A stretch of 64,000 nucleotides of DNA. Source: Alistipes sp. (lineage in GTDB: Bacteria > Bacteroidota > Bacteroidia > Bacteroidales > Rikenellaceae). The translations under genes and the position numbers were made by a program. Location of the stretch: NCBI GenBank assembly GCA_017621455.1, contig JAGATC010000003.1, positions 62,001 through 126,000 on the forward strand, written 5' to 3'. The notes beneath the pieces were generated by a model. It was given only the letters and a program-made list of their open reading frames with translations, was not told the DNA's origin and searched no databases. Positions 51,484 through 59,769 of this stretch are shown here, in pieces. Numbering within the stretch: the stretch's first letter is position 1; each line of letters starts with the position of its first letter.

Positions 51484-51975
51484 CTAAAGCTCTAAGAGTC
51501 CCTCGGGTAGGATAAACTTGATTGCTCTTTTATCGAAGTCGATGTGTGCGATAAACTCCTCCTGTGCAGGGATTAGGTGCTCTTTATCTCCAATCTTAAT
51601 CTCGAAGAGAGGGTTCGCCTCGCTGTCATAGTAGTCTGTTACCTCACCACGACGCTTGCCTACGATGGCTGTAAAGCCGATGAGGTCCTCCATGTAGAAC
51701 TCGTCGTCATCCTCGTCCTCCTCTACGATAAATATCTCGCGACCTACGAGGAACTCCTCAGCACGACGCTCTGTGTCTATATCGTCGAAGTGGACCACAG
51801 CGCCAGCCTGTCCGCGACGCTCAAATGAGGAACAAAAGAGAGGAACCGCGAGTTCATCCACACGGACAAACAGCGGTTCCTTCATTTGGAAATCGTCGGG
51901 GAACGTTGTGTATAGCGTAATCATTACGCCACCATCTGTGCCGAACAAGCGGCCTATGCGTCCCACGGCGATCAT
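51484..51975 (-). CDS. rimM: 16S rRNA processing protein RimM
   Basis: A 163-residue factor for maturation of the 30S head near S19. Family motifs are VGRIGRLFGTDGGVMI at the N-terminus, RRAEEFLVGREIFI, DLIGFTAIVGKRRGEVTDYYD and the PRC-barrel end HLIPAQEEFIAHIDFDKRAI. A short acidic insert EEDEDDDEF sits between the two domains. It follows rpsP by 14 bases, the conserved rpsP-rimM pair. trmD and rplS are not adjacent. Confidence 0.94.
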   Translation of the reverse strand: MIAVGRIGRLFGTDGGVMITLYTTFPDDFQMKEPLFVRVDELAVPLFCSSFERRGQAGAVVHFDDIDTERRAEEFLVGREIFIVEEDEDDDEFYMEDLIGFTAIVGKRRGEVTDYYDSEANPLFEIKIGDKEHLIPAQEEFIAHIDFDKRAIKFILPEGLLEL

Positions 51976-51989
51976 CGCACCTTGCAGGA

Positions 51990-52517
51990 TTAAGCCTCCT
52001 CTGCGGGAGCCTCAGTAGCCTCAGCGGCCTCCTCTGCAGCTGCAGCCTCAGCAGCCTGAGCAGCCTTCTTCTCTGCGATAGCAGCAGCACGCTCCTCCTT
52101 AACCTTTACCTCGGCAGCGATCTGAGCCTTCTTAGCAGCAGTAGCGTCAGATGCGAGCTTGTTGCTCTTTGCATCGATCTTAGCCTGCTTCTCCTCAGCC
52201 CACTTGTTGAACTTTGCCTCAGCCTCAGCCTCGGTGAATGCGCCCTTAGCTACACCACCCAAAAGGTGCTTCTTATACATTACGCCCTTGTACGAGAGAA
52301 TAGCTCGACAAGTATCCGTAGGTTGTGCGCCCTTAAGTAACCAATCCAAAGCTCGGTCGAACTTCAAATCGATTGTAGCAGGATTCGTGTTGGGGTTGTA
52401 TGTACCCAACTTCTCGATGAACTTACCATCACGTGGCGCTCTGCTATCTGCGGCAACGATGTGGTAGAAAGCATAACCCTTCTTACCGTGACGTGCCAAA
52501 CGAATTTTAACAGCCAT
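51990..52517 (-). CDS. rpsP: 30S ribosomal protein S16, long form
   Basis: A 175-residue protein whose first about 80 residues are S16: [40 protein letters not shown]. The following about 95 residues are a Lys/Ala/Glu-rich helical extension ending in an Ala-Glu tail, longer than the standard S16 of 80-90 residues; such tails are common in Bacteroidota. The promoter just upstream is excellent. Co-transcribed with rimM. Confidence 0.96.
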   Translation of the reverse strand: MAVKIRLARHGKKGYAFYHIVAADSRAPRDGKFIEKLGTYNPNTNPATIDLKFDRALDWLLKGAQPTDTCRAILSYKGVMYKKHLLGGVAKGAFTEAEAEAKFNKWAEEKQAKIDAKSNKLASDATAAKKAQIAAEVKVKEERAAAIAEKKAAQAAEAAAAEEAAEATEAPAEEA

Positions 52518-52580
52518 TTTGCTATAAAAATTTATTGGTTAAAAATTAATTACGCATAACCCATGCGGGTTTTCAGCGCG

Positions 52581-52611
52581 CAAATATACGCACAATTTCC
52601 GAAACAACAAA
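52581..52611 (-). promoter_or_regulatory. Promoter of rpsP-rimM
   Basis: On the minus strand: TTTG (52608-52611), 19 bases, TATATTTG (52581-52588). One of the clearest promoters in the window and a good reference for the spacer length. Confidence 0.8.
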
Positions 52612-52689
52612 CATTTTTCTCTCTTTTTCTGGTCTTTGGGCGCATATTTTGCATGTTGTAGGGTGAGTTTAACTATTAAAACATTAATT

Positions 52690-53163
52690 ATGATGCCAGT
52701 AAAGAAATTGAATCGACTCCCAGGAGTCTTTGGGGATCTCTTCTATGACCAGTGGCCTGAGGTCTTCCCTAAGCGTGGGGCTACGCCTCCTATCAACGTC
52801 ATCGAGACAGATAAGAAGTTTAAGGTGGAGATTGCTGCACCGGGTATGACAAAAGATGACTTCAAAATCGAGCTTAATGGCGATAATCAACTTATCGTCT
52901 GCTTGGAGAAGTGTATGGAAAAGGATGAGAATGGCAACGACAAAATGTGTTGTGGCGATGAGGATTGCTCACCCGATGAGAAGCATCACTATCTACGTCG
53001 CGAGTTCGCCTATACGTCATTCCGCCAGATTTTCAACCTCCCGGATAGTGTCGACCGTGACCATATCAAGGCGAAGATGAAACACGGTATCTTGCGTATT
53101 AAGCTACCGAAACGCGAGGGTGGCGCTAAGGATGAGGGCGTTAAGCTTATTGAGGTGGAGTAA
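52690..53163 (+). CDS. Hsp20/alpha-crystallin family small heat-shock protein
   Basis: A 157-residue chaperone. After a short N-terminus (NRLPGVFGDLFYDQW), the alpha-crystallin domain begins PPINVIETDKKFKVEIAAPGM and continues LRREFAYTSFRQIFNLPDSVD and KHGILRIKLPKRE. Within it is an acidic Cys-rich loop, KMCCGDEDCSPDEK, which is unusual outside this phylum and could bind metal or act as a redox switch. ATG at 52690 or 52693. Monocistronic, with a terminator downstream. Confidence 0.92.
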   Translation: MMPVKKLNRLPGVFGDLFYDQWPEVFPKRGATPPINVIETDKKFKVEIAAPGMTKDDFKIELNGDNQLIVCLEKCMEKDENGNDKMCCGDEDCSPDEKHHYLRREFAYTSFRQIFNLPDSVDRDHIKAKMKHGILRIKLPKREGGAKDEGVKLIEVE

Positions 53164-53192
53164 CCTCTCCTTAAGATTATATCTAAAAATAG

Positions 53193-53221
53193 GGCCGTTG
53201 GGATTGCCAACGGCCTTGTTT
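53193..53221 (+). terminator. Terminator between hsp20 and the zinc-ribbon gene
   Basis: GGCCGTTGG (53193-53201) and CCAACGGCC (53207-53215) form a perfect 9-bp stem with loop GATTG, followed by TTGTTT. Confidence 0.75.
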
Positions 53222-53224
53222 GTA

Positions 53225-53671
53225 TTATTTAAAATTAGCCTTGTGCATCTCTCGCGTGCGGCGTGATATGTCGGCAACGCAACGCAGTAGCGCCCATGTT
53301 GTCATGGTTATGGCGACGAGGACCACAGCCGCGCATATAGATATTAAAGTAACGGTGTACTTCGGCAGTGTAAACTCAATGATATGAGGTGCAATGAGTG
53401 TGGCTACGGTGATGAATAATCCGAGCACAAGCGAGATGTCTGCTACGGTGGTTAGCACCGACTCTTTGAAGTTGTAACTATCCTTGTCACTGGGGAGATT
53501 GTTCGCATAGTCGTCCATCTTTATCTCGGTGGCTATCTCCTGGGGTGTGGTTGGCTCCAGCTCGGTCTCCTCGGGGTGTAAAGCATTACATTTGGGACAT
53601 GCTGTTAAGTCGTTGCTAACAAGTGTGTTGCAATTGCGACATAGCCATGTGTTATTCTCGCTATTCTGCAT
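53225..53671 (-). CDS. Small membrane protein with N-terminal zinc ribbon
   Basis: A 148-residue protein. WLCRNCNTLVSNDLTACPKCNAL supplies four Cys in two CxxC knuckles, followed by a linker and two TM segments (about residues 73-95 and 103-125: TVADISLVLGLFITVATLIAP; YTVTLISICAAVVLVAITMTTWALL). The C-terminus is short and cytosolic. I do not recognise the family; zinc-ribbon plus two TM proteins are common but unassigned. The start is the ATG of MQNSENNTWLC, one base from the stop of the next gene upstream, so the two are co-transcribed. Confidence 0.6.
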   Translation of the reverse strand: MQNSENNTWLCRNCNTLVSNDLTACPKCNALHPEETELEPTTPQEIATEIKMDDYANNLPSDKDSYNFKESVLTTVADISLVLGLFITVATLIAPHIIEFTLPKYTVTLISICAAVVLVAITMTTWALLRCVADISRRTREMHKANFK

Positions 53672-53672
53672 A

Positions 53673-53942
53673 CTACTCCTTCTGTTTTTTAGCCTCCGAA
53701 TGGTCGATATCGCAACCTGCGCAGTTGCCCGAGCAGATGTTGTCCGAGTCGCAGTCGTTAAGACCCATATCTTCGCGTGTCTCCTGCACAGCACACTTGA
53801 TACCCATCTTCTGCATGTTGGGATTTGTCGATATTTCCGACTGTATGTGGTGACCCTTGAAGATGAGCGTTAGCGACATGGCTAAGGCGAAGAAACCGAC
53901 AATGAGCACCGCGGCAATTATGGTGATGAGTGTTGATGACAT
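53673..53942 (-). CDS. Small Cys-rich membrane protein
   Basis: An 89-residue protein: one N-terminal TM (TLITIIAAVLIVGFFALAMSLTLIF), a conserved-looking middle QSEISTNPNMQKMGIKC, and a Cys-rich tail (ICSGNCAGCDIDHS, with Cys at 50, 63, 69, 73, 76). A similar protein occurs in many Bacteroides genomes as I recall, always small and of unknown function. The Cys spacing could bind a metal or Fe-S cluster; it is somewhat like the NqrM (DUF539) maturation proteins but I do not claim identity. Confidence 0.6.
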   Translation of the reverse strand: MSSTLITIIAAVLIVGFFALAMSLTLIFKGHHIQSEISTNPNMQKMGIKCAVQETREDMGLNDCDSDNICSGNCAGCDIDHSEAKKQKE

Positions 53943-53973
53943 AGTGTTATATTACTAAAACTTTGTTTTATAG

Positions 53974-54020
53974 TTTGTTTTTCGGCTACAAATTTATATA
54001 TTTGCAGTTAAATTTGCAAA
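53974..54020. promoter_or_regulatory. Divergent overlapping promoters: trkA and the Cys-rich gene
   Basis: Plus: TTTG (53974-53977), 19 bases, TATATTTG (53997-54004) for trkA. Minus: TTTG (54017-54020), 20 bases, TAAATTTG (53989-53996) for the Cys-rich gene. The two -7 boxes abut back to back, so the polymerases would exclude each other. Confidence 0.7.
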
Positions 54021-54082
54021 TGTTATAGCTCGTTATTAGGTGACGGCTGTATGTAATTGGTTTATATTCATTTGATTAGTTT

Positions 54083-55423
54083 ATGAAGATAGTAATAGCT
54101 GGTGCTGGCGATATGGGTACGCACCTCGCCAAGATGCTTAGCGGTAATGGTCACGATATATCTGTTGCCGATGTAGACCCTAAGGCATTGGAGGAAGTTG
54201 GTGGACTTGTGGATGTGGAGACTATCGAGGGAGATACTACCCAGTTTTCGGTGTTGAAGAAGGCGGGCGTGCGCAAGTGTGACCTATTTATAGCTGTGCG
54301 CTCTGTGGAGAATGACAATATCCTCTCGGCAGTTATGGCTAAGCAGCTCGGCGCTCGCAAGGCTATTGCGCGTATCGACAGCAGTGAGTATCTCGAGCCC
54401 AACAGCAAGGAGATATTTATCGACATGGGTATCGACTACCTCTTCTACCCTGAGCATATTGCTGCCCGCGAGGTTATCAATCTTTTGGGTCATTCATCAA
54501 CCACGGAGTATGTCGATTTTGCTGCTGGAAAGCTCTCGTTGTTAGCATTCAAGCTCGAACTAACCTCGCCTCTTCTTGGCCGCAAGGTCATAGACGAGGA
54601 TAATATGGATGAGGATATGGAGTATCGCACGGTGGCTATCGTGCGTAATTCGCATACAATAATCCCAACCGCTGAACATCGCTACGAGGAGGAGGATATG
54701 GTGTACATCATAGCTCGCCACAACGCAACAAGCGATATTGTGGAGCTCTCGGGTAATAGTCAGGTGGATATACGCAATATGATGATATTGGGTGGCTCTC
54801 GCATAGGCGTCCGCATCGCTAAGGAGCTGCAAAATAAGGTGAACATTAAGCTCGTAGACTATAATGCCGATAAGGCTGTTATGCTCTCGAAGCTACTTGA
54901 TAAGACACTTATTATCAACGAGGATGGCCGAAATACTGAAGCAATGCTTGAGGAGGATATTTCGGGCATGGATGCCTTTGTGGCAGTTACTGGACGAAGC
55001 GAGACAAATATCCTCGCTGCGATGCTCGCCAAGCGTATGGGTGTTAAAAAGGTGATTGCTGAGGTGGAGAATATCAACTATATCTCGCTTGCTGAGAGTA
55101 TGGGTGTCAACACCATCATCAACAAGAAGCTCGTTACAGCATCGAACATCTTCCGCTTTACGATGACCACCGATGTGCAGGCCATTAAGTGCTTGACAGG
55201 TAGTCAGGCGGAGGTACTCGAGTTTATCGTTAAGCCTAACTCTCCTGCAACTAAGAGCTCTATTAAGGAGTTGGGTCTGCCGGAGGATGCAATGATTGGC
55301 GGTGTGGTACGTGGCGATAGGGTATTCATCTCTGTGAATAGCACGCGCATCAATGCCTACGACCGTGTGGTTGTATTTGCCATGCCCGACTCCATTACTC
55401 GCGTGGCAGAGTTCTTCAATTAA
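54083..55423 (+). CDS. trkA: Trk potassium-uptake system regulatory subunit TrkA
   Basis: A 446-residue cytosolic subunit with two RCK halves. Each has a Rossmann NAD motif: VIAGAGDMGTHLAKML at the start and ILGGSRIGVRIAKEL near residue 235; each is followed by a TrkA-C domain (LLAFKLELTSPLLGRKV; EVLEFIVKPNSPATKSS). It gates TrkH/TrkG K-channels in response to NAD(H) or ATP. trkH is not in the window. It starts a long plus-strand run through the RsmF-like gene. Confidence 0.95.
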   Translation: MKIVIAGAGDMGTHLAKMLSGNGHDISVADVDPKALEEVGGLVDVETIEGDTTQFSVLKKAGVRKCDLFIAVRSVENDNILSAVMAKQLGARKAIARIDSSEYLEPNSKEIFIDMGIDYLFYPEHIAAREVINLLGHSSTTEYVDFAAGKLSLLAFKLELTSPLLGRKVIDEDNMDEDMEYRTVAIVRNSHTIIPTAEHRYEEEDMVYIIARHNATSDIVELSGNSQVDIRNMMILGGSRIGVRIAKELQNKVNIKLVDYNADKAVMLSKLLDKTLIINEDGRNTEAMLEEDISGMDAFVAVTGRSETNILAAMLAKRMGVKKVIAEVENINYISLAESMGVNTIINKKLVTASNIFRFTMTTDVQAIKCLTGSQAEVLEFIVKPNSPATKSSIKELGLPEDAMIGGVVRGDRVFISVNSTRINAYDRVVVFAMPDSITRVAEFFN

Positions 55424-55467
55424 TATCAATTAGTAGATAAGATAACACAGATAAAACACTAACCATT

Positions 55468-56088
55468 ATGTACATAGCTATTGCTGGAAATATCGGTAGC
55501 GGCAAGACTACGCTAACCGAGATTCTAACTAAGCGTTATGGCGCAAAGGCTTATTACGAGGACTTGGCTAACCCCTACATCAGCGACTTCTACGAGGATA
55601 TGGGCCGCTGGTCGTTCCACCTACAGTTGTGGTTCCTCGGTAGCCGTATTCAGCAGACGTTGACGATGCTTGCCGACGAGTCGGATAATGTGGTGCAGGA
55701 CCGCACAATCTATGAGGATGCCCACATCTTCGCCGACAACCTCCACGCCATGGGTCTTATGGCAAGCCGCGACTTCGACACCTACATGAAGATGTTTAAC
55801 ATCGAGCAGACGCTCTTGCCTAAGCCCGATGTTCTCATCTACCTAAAAGCGAGTGTGCCTACGCTTATCTCGCAGATTAAGATGCGTGGCCGTGATTATG
55901 AGCAGAATATCGACGAGGAGTATCTGTCGCGTCTCAACGAGAAGTACAACAACTGGATTGAGAATATCTATGAGGGTCGTGTACTTGTTGTCGACAAGGA
56001 TGTCGATGACTTTGTTGCAGACCCCTCGATTATCGACCGCATCTGTGCCTCGGTAGAGGAGATGTGCACAGGAAAACGTCAGCTATAG
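55468..56088 (+). CDS. Deoxynucleoside kinase (dNK/DCK family)
   Basis: A 206-residue kinase that phosphorylates deoxynucleosides with ATP. The P-loop is GNIGSGKTT (residues about 7-15); EDLANPYISDFYED, the QDRTIYEDAHIF motif with Asp-Arg-Thr, and the lid IKMRGRDYEQNIDEEYL are typical. Single-domain, unlike the paired dGK/dAK of Lactobacillus. Salvage of deoxyadenosine or deoxyguanosine is likely; specificity cannot be read. It follows trkA by 44 bases. Confidence 0.92.
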   Translation: MYIAIAGNIGSGKTTLTEILTKRYGAKAYYEDLANPYISDFYEDMGRWSFHLQLWFLGSRIQQTLTMLADESDNVVQDRTIYEDAHIFADNLHAMGLMASRDFDTYMKMFNIEQTLLPKPDVLIYLKASVPTLISQIKMRGRDYEQNIDEEYLSRLNEKYNNWIENIYEGRVLVVDKDVDDFVADPSIIDRICASVEEMCTGKRQL

Positions 56089-56097
56089 CCCACAACG

Positions 56098-57453
56098 ATG
56101 CCTACGCCGCTACCTAAAGCATTTACCGAGTTGATGCGCCAGAGACTTGGCGAGGATGCCGAGCGCCTATTCGAGGCTCTCGACACCGACCCAGCTGTGT
56201 CGATACGACTAAACCCTGCGAAGCCAGCCACGACGTTTGATGGCGAGCAGGTGGGGTGGTGCCCGTGGGGTAGATACCTCGAGGAGCGTCCGCAGTTTAC
56301 GCTCGACCCTATGCTTCATGGCGGTGCCTACTATGTGCAGGAGGCCTCGTCGCAGTTTGTGGCACACCTACTCTCGAACCTCGACCTTAAAGGGGCACGA
56401 GTGCTCGATATGTGTGCTGCGCCTGGTGGTAAGACCACTATATACTCTACGCTTACGGGGCGTGAGGGCTTAGTCGTTGCCAACGACATCAACCATGGTC
56501 GCGCTATGGCATTGGCCGACAATGTGCAGCGTTGGGGCATGGGCAATGTGGTCGTTACGTGCAACGAGCCGAGCCATATCGGCGCCTTCACACACTGGTT
56601 TGATGTTGTGGCTGTGGATGCCCCATGTTCGGGTGAGGGCATGTTTCGCAAGATGGAGGAGGCGCGCACCGAGTGGACGGCATCATCCCCTGAGCAGTGT
56701 GCTATGCGCCAGCGCGAGATACTCAAAGAGGCGTGGAAAGTGCTACGCCCAGGAGGTACGCTCCTTTATAGTACCTGCACCTTTAACCCTACTGAGGATG
56801 AGGGCGTTGTTGAGTGGCTGATGAGTGAGTATGGCGATGAGTTGGAGACATCGGATAGGGTGGAGACCATGGATGAGTGGGGTATTGTGCGTAGCGATAT
56901 AGGTCCCTGGCAATGTTTTCACTTCTATCCTCACAAGAGCCGTGGTGAAGGTTTCTTTGCAGCCATAGCTCGCAAGCGTGATGGTGTGGCGCGACGCAGC
57001 ATGCCTAAGGCACGTCGTAAACTCTTCACGCAGCCCGCAAAAGCTGACGTGCGAGAGTTGGAGCGCTGGGTTACGGACGGCCACTCGTTCAGAATGGTGG
57101 GCGATGATATATATGCCTATAATGCTAACGTAGTGGATGATGTAATCACCATATCGGAGTATCTATCAGTGATATACTCGGGTGTCGCTATGGGAAGGAT
57201 ATTCAAACAGAGGCTAAAACCTGAGCATGCCCTGGCATTGTATGTCGGACTAAATCGCGACGTTGTGCCAGTGGTCAACGTATCGCTTGGCGATGCCCAG
57301 GACTTCTTGCGTCGTCAAGATATTGCTGCCAGCCAATTTGAGGAGGGTATAAATGTGGTGGCATACGAGGGTGTGCCTATAGGCTTTGTTAAGCGCATAG
57401 GTGCGCGATGCAACAATATGTATCCAAAGGATTTGAGAATTGTAAAACTATAA
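56098..57453 (+). CDS. rRNA (cytosine-C5)-methyltransferase, RsmF/NOL1-NOP2 family
   Basis: A 451-residue SAM-dependent enzyme. SAM motif LDMCAAPGGKTT (residues about 103-114), the catalytic DAPCSGEGMF with Cys, and TCTFNPTEDEGVVEWL are characteristic; an N-terminal RRM-like part and a C-terminal RlmI/RsmF-type domain (residues about 300-451, FFAAIARKRDG onward) are present. The second Cys of the TCT motif serves release. Target is a C5 cytosine of 16S or tRNA. It is 9 bases after the dNK gene and 1 base before the MerR gene. Confidence 0.9.
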   Translation: MPTPLPKAFTELMRQRLGEDAERLFEALDTDPAVSIRLNPAKPATTFDGEQVGWCPWGRYLEERPQFTLDPMLHGGAYYVQEASSQFVAHLLSNLDLKGARVLDMCAAPGGKTTIYSTLTGREGLVVANDINHGRAMALADNVQRWGMGNVVVTCNEPSHIGAFTHWFDVVAVDAPCSGEGMFRKMEEARTEWTASSPEQCAMRQREILKEAWKVLRPGGTLLYSTCTFNPTEDEGVVEWLMSEYGDELETSDRVETMDEWGIVRSDIGPWQCFHFYPHKSRGEGFFAAIARKRDGVARRSMPKARRKLFTQPAKADVRELERWVTDGHSFRMVGDDIYAYNANVVDDVITISEYLSVIYSGVAMGRIFKQRLKPEHALALYVGLNRDVVPVVNVSLGDAQDFLRRQDIAASQFEEGINVVAYEGVPIGFVKRIGARCNNMYPKDLRIVKL

Positions 57454-57454
57454 T

Positions 57455-58078
57455 ATGAGAGGTATGGAAAAGTTGTTATATTCCATGGGAGAGGTTACCG
57501 AGATGTTTGATGTTAACGCATCGCTCATCCGCTATTGGGAGTCGAAGTTCGACTGCATCAAGCCTCACAAAAATAAGAAGGGTAACCGCATGTTTACCCC
57601 TTCGGATATTGAGAACTTTAAGCTTATCTACCACCTTGTTAAGGAGAAGGGTATGACACTTGAGGGCGCTAATAGTGCTATGAAGCGTCGTGGCAAGAGT
57701 GTTAAGCGTGATGTCTCGATATTGGAGCGATTGCAAAATATCCGCGCCATGCTTATCGAGGTGCGTGAGTCGTTGGGTGACAATAGCCCTATCGAGTATG
57801 AGGCGCCTATAGATGCTGTCTCGGAGCTAATCACCGATGTGGAGCAGCAGGCTAAAAACGAGGTTGTTACAGCTGTTACAAACCCAGAGTCTGAGGCTGA
57901 GATTGTTGAAGAGGAGGCAGTGGAGCCAGCACCTCGTCGTCGTGGTCGTCCCCGCAAGAATCCCGATACTGTGGAGGAGGGTGCTACGGAGACAGGCATA
58001 ACACGTCGCCGTAGTAAGTCGAAGAAGGGCGAGGAGGTAAAGGAGCTCTTCCCATTCTACGAGCAGTCACTATTTTAA
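57455..58078 (+). CDS. MerR-family transcription regulator with basic C-terminus
   Basis: A 207-residue DNA-binding protein. YSMGEVTEMFDVNASLIRYWESKFDCIKPHKN is the MerR HTH with the RYWE hallmark; the wing and dimer helix follow (FTPSDIENFKLIYHLVKEKGMTLEGANSAM). The second half is charged and ends with an AT-hook-like RRRGRPRKNP, which is unusual for MerR and could give extra minor-groove binding. No ligand-binding Cys pattern. The start could be 9 bases downstream (MEKLL). Its targets are not known. Confidence 0.88.
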   Translation: MRGMEKLLYSMGEVTEMFDVNASLIRYWESKFDCIKPHKNKKGNRMFTPSDIENFKLIYHLVKEKGMTLEGANSAMKRRGKSVKRDVSILERLQNIRAMLIEVRESLGDNSPIEYEAPIDAVSELITDVEQQAKNEVVTAVTNPESEAEIVEEEAVEPAPRRRGRPRKNPDTVEEGATETGITRRRSKSKKGEEVKELFPFYEQSLF

Positions 58079-58090
58079 TGAGGTGAAACT

Positions 58091-58882
58091 ATGGTAATCA
58101 GAGATATAGTCTCCCTAATTGAGGAGTTCGCTCCGCTTGCACTCCAGGCCGACTACGACAATTCTGGTCTTGTTGTCGGCAGGTTAGACGATGAAGTGCA
58201 CGGCGTGCTTCTTGCTGTTGATGTCACTGAGGAGGTCTTGGATGAGGCTGAGCGCGAGGGCTGCGACCTCATCATTACGCACCACCCCATAATCTTTTCA
58301 CCCCTTAAGCGCTTTAACTCAGCAACATACGTCGAGCGATGCGTTGAGCGAGCTATACGTAAGGGTATTGCGCTTTATGCTGCTCACACCAATCTCGATA
58401 GTGCTGAGTATGGCATGAGCTGGCAGCTTGGCTCGATGATAGGTCTTGATGCAATGACGGTGCTCGAACCTCGCAGGGATAACCCTGTAACGGGCTTCGG
58501 TGTTGTTGGAACGCTGGCACGTGCCGAGGGCGTTATGGCTTTTATGAATCGTGTAAAGGCGATATTCGATGTGGGTGCTGTGCGCTACAGCGATATTCCC
58601 TCGGAGGATATGATGGTACGCCGTGTGGCTATATGCACTGGCTCAGGTCGCTCACTTATCGACGATGCTCTCGCTGCTGATGCCGATGTCTACATCACTG
58701 CCGACCTCCGCTATAACGACTTTATGTGTGGTGAGGGACGCATGGTTTTGATGGATATTGGCCATTTTGAGAGCGAATTTTGCGCAATTCGCATATTACA
58801 TGATGTAATATCAAAAAAAATGTGTAACTTTGCCGTTCGCAAGAGCCTTTGCTCGCGAAACCCAGTGCACTACTTAGCATAA
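58091..58882 (+). CDS. Nif3-like dinuclear metal-centre protein
   Basis: A 263-residue protein of the Nif3/YbgI family, possibly a GTP cyclohydrolase I-2-like hexamer with a metal-lined pore. The metal ligands are visible: DNSGLVVG, ITHHPIIFSPLKRF with two adjacent His, AAHTNLDSA, and the late MDIGHFESEF. Family function is unsettled. It precedes the zinc-ribbon coiled-coil gene, a pairing widely conserved in bacteria as I recall. A TAACTTTG box lies inside its last 60 bases and could start the next gene. Confidence 0.92.
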   Translation: MVIRDIVSLIEEFAPLALQADYDNSGLVVGRLDDEVHGVLLAVDVTEEVLDEAEREGCDLIITHHPIIFSPLKRFNSATYVERCVERAIRKGIALYAAHTNLDSAEYGMSWQLGSMIGLDAMTVLEPRRDNPVTGFGVVGTLARAEGVMAFMNRVKAIFDVGAVRYSDIPSEDMMVRRVAICTGSGRSLIDDALAADADVYITADLRYNDFMCGEGRMVLMDIGHFESEFCAIRILHDVISKKMCNFAVRKSLCSRNPVHYLA

Positions 58883-58958
58883 GTGGACATCGCGATTACC
58901 ATAATAGGGTAGCGTTTATGGCTTAGTTGATAGTCGAAAATAACTAAATTACAATTAT

Positions 58959-59699
58959 ATGGCACAGAAGAAGACTAACGATGTTGACTACTCGATGCAG
59001 GAGAAGATTATGGCACTCTACGAGTTGCAGAAGATTGACTCTCAGATCGATGAGATTAACAAGGTAAAGGGTGAGTTGCCCCTCGAGGTACAGGATCTTG
59101 AGGATGAGCTCGCAGGACTCAATACCCGTATTGAGAATATCAACGCCGAGATCGAGGAACTTAACTCGCTCACTCGTCAGCGTAAGCGCGAGGTTGACCA
59201 GGCTAAGATCATGATCACCAACTACAAGGAGCAGCAGAACAACGTACGTAACAACCGTGAGTTCGATGCTATCAGCAAGGAGATCGAGTATCAGGAGCTT
59301 GAGATTGAGCTCGCTGAGAAGCGCTTGAAGGAGTACTCTGCAGGTATCAAGGCTAAGAAGGCTATCATCGAGCAGACTAACGCCTTGGTAGAGGAGCGCA
59401 ACATCGACTATAAGGCTAAGAAGGAGGAGCTTGACTCTATCGAGGCTGAGACAGCACAGCAGGTTGCCGACCTTATGGCACAGGCAGAGAAGGCTAAGCA
59501 GCCTATCGACGAGCGTTTGCTCACAGCCTACAACCGTATCCGTAGCAACGTACACAATGGCTTGGCTGTTGTTACCGTTACACGCGACGCTTGTGGTGGT
59601 TGCTTCAACCGTATTCCTCCTCAGCGCCAGGTGGACATCCGTCAGGGCAAGAAACTTATCGTCTGCGAGTACTGCGGTCGTATTCTTGTATCGGAGTAA
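58959..59699 (+). CDS. Coiled-coil protein with C4-type zinc ribbon
   Basis: A 246-residue protein. About residues 12-180 form a long coiled coil (KIMALYELQKIDSQIDEINK and QEQQNNVRNNREFDAISKEIEYQ-like helices), followed by a C-terminal zinc ribbon DACGGCFNRIPPQ and VCEYCGRILVSE, with four Cys in CxxC pairs. The family is often annotated as putative nucleic-acid-binding zinc-ribbon protein; it is the usual neighbour of Nif3-like genes. Ended by a very strong terminator. Confidence 0.9.
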   Translation: MAQKKTNDVDYSMQEKIMALYELQKIDSQIDEINKVKGELPLEVQDLEDELAGLNTRIENINAEIEELNSLTRQRKREVDQAKIMITNYKEQQNNVRNNREFDAISKEIEYQELEIELAEKRLKEYSAGIKAKKAIIEQTNALVEERNIDYKAKKEELDSIEAETAQQVADLMAQAEKAKQPIDERLLTAYNRIRSNVHNGLAVVTVTRDACGGCFNRIPPQRQVDIRQGKKLIVCEYCGRILVSE

Positions 59700-59711
59700 A
59701 TCACCTCGCAT

Positions 59712-59756
59712 AAAACAGAGAGACCCGAATAGTATTTATTCGGGTCTCTCTGTTTT
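59712..59756. terminator. Bidirectional terminator
   Basis: A 20-bp stem from AAAACAGAGAGACCCGAATA (59712-59731) and its complement ending CTCTCTGTTTT (59737-59756), loop of 5 bases. It ends the zinc-ribbon gene on plus and the kinase gene on minus; T or A runs are present on both sides. Confidence 0.9.
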
Positions 59757-59769
59757 GTGGGGCGGGGAG

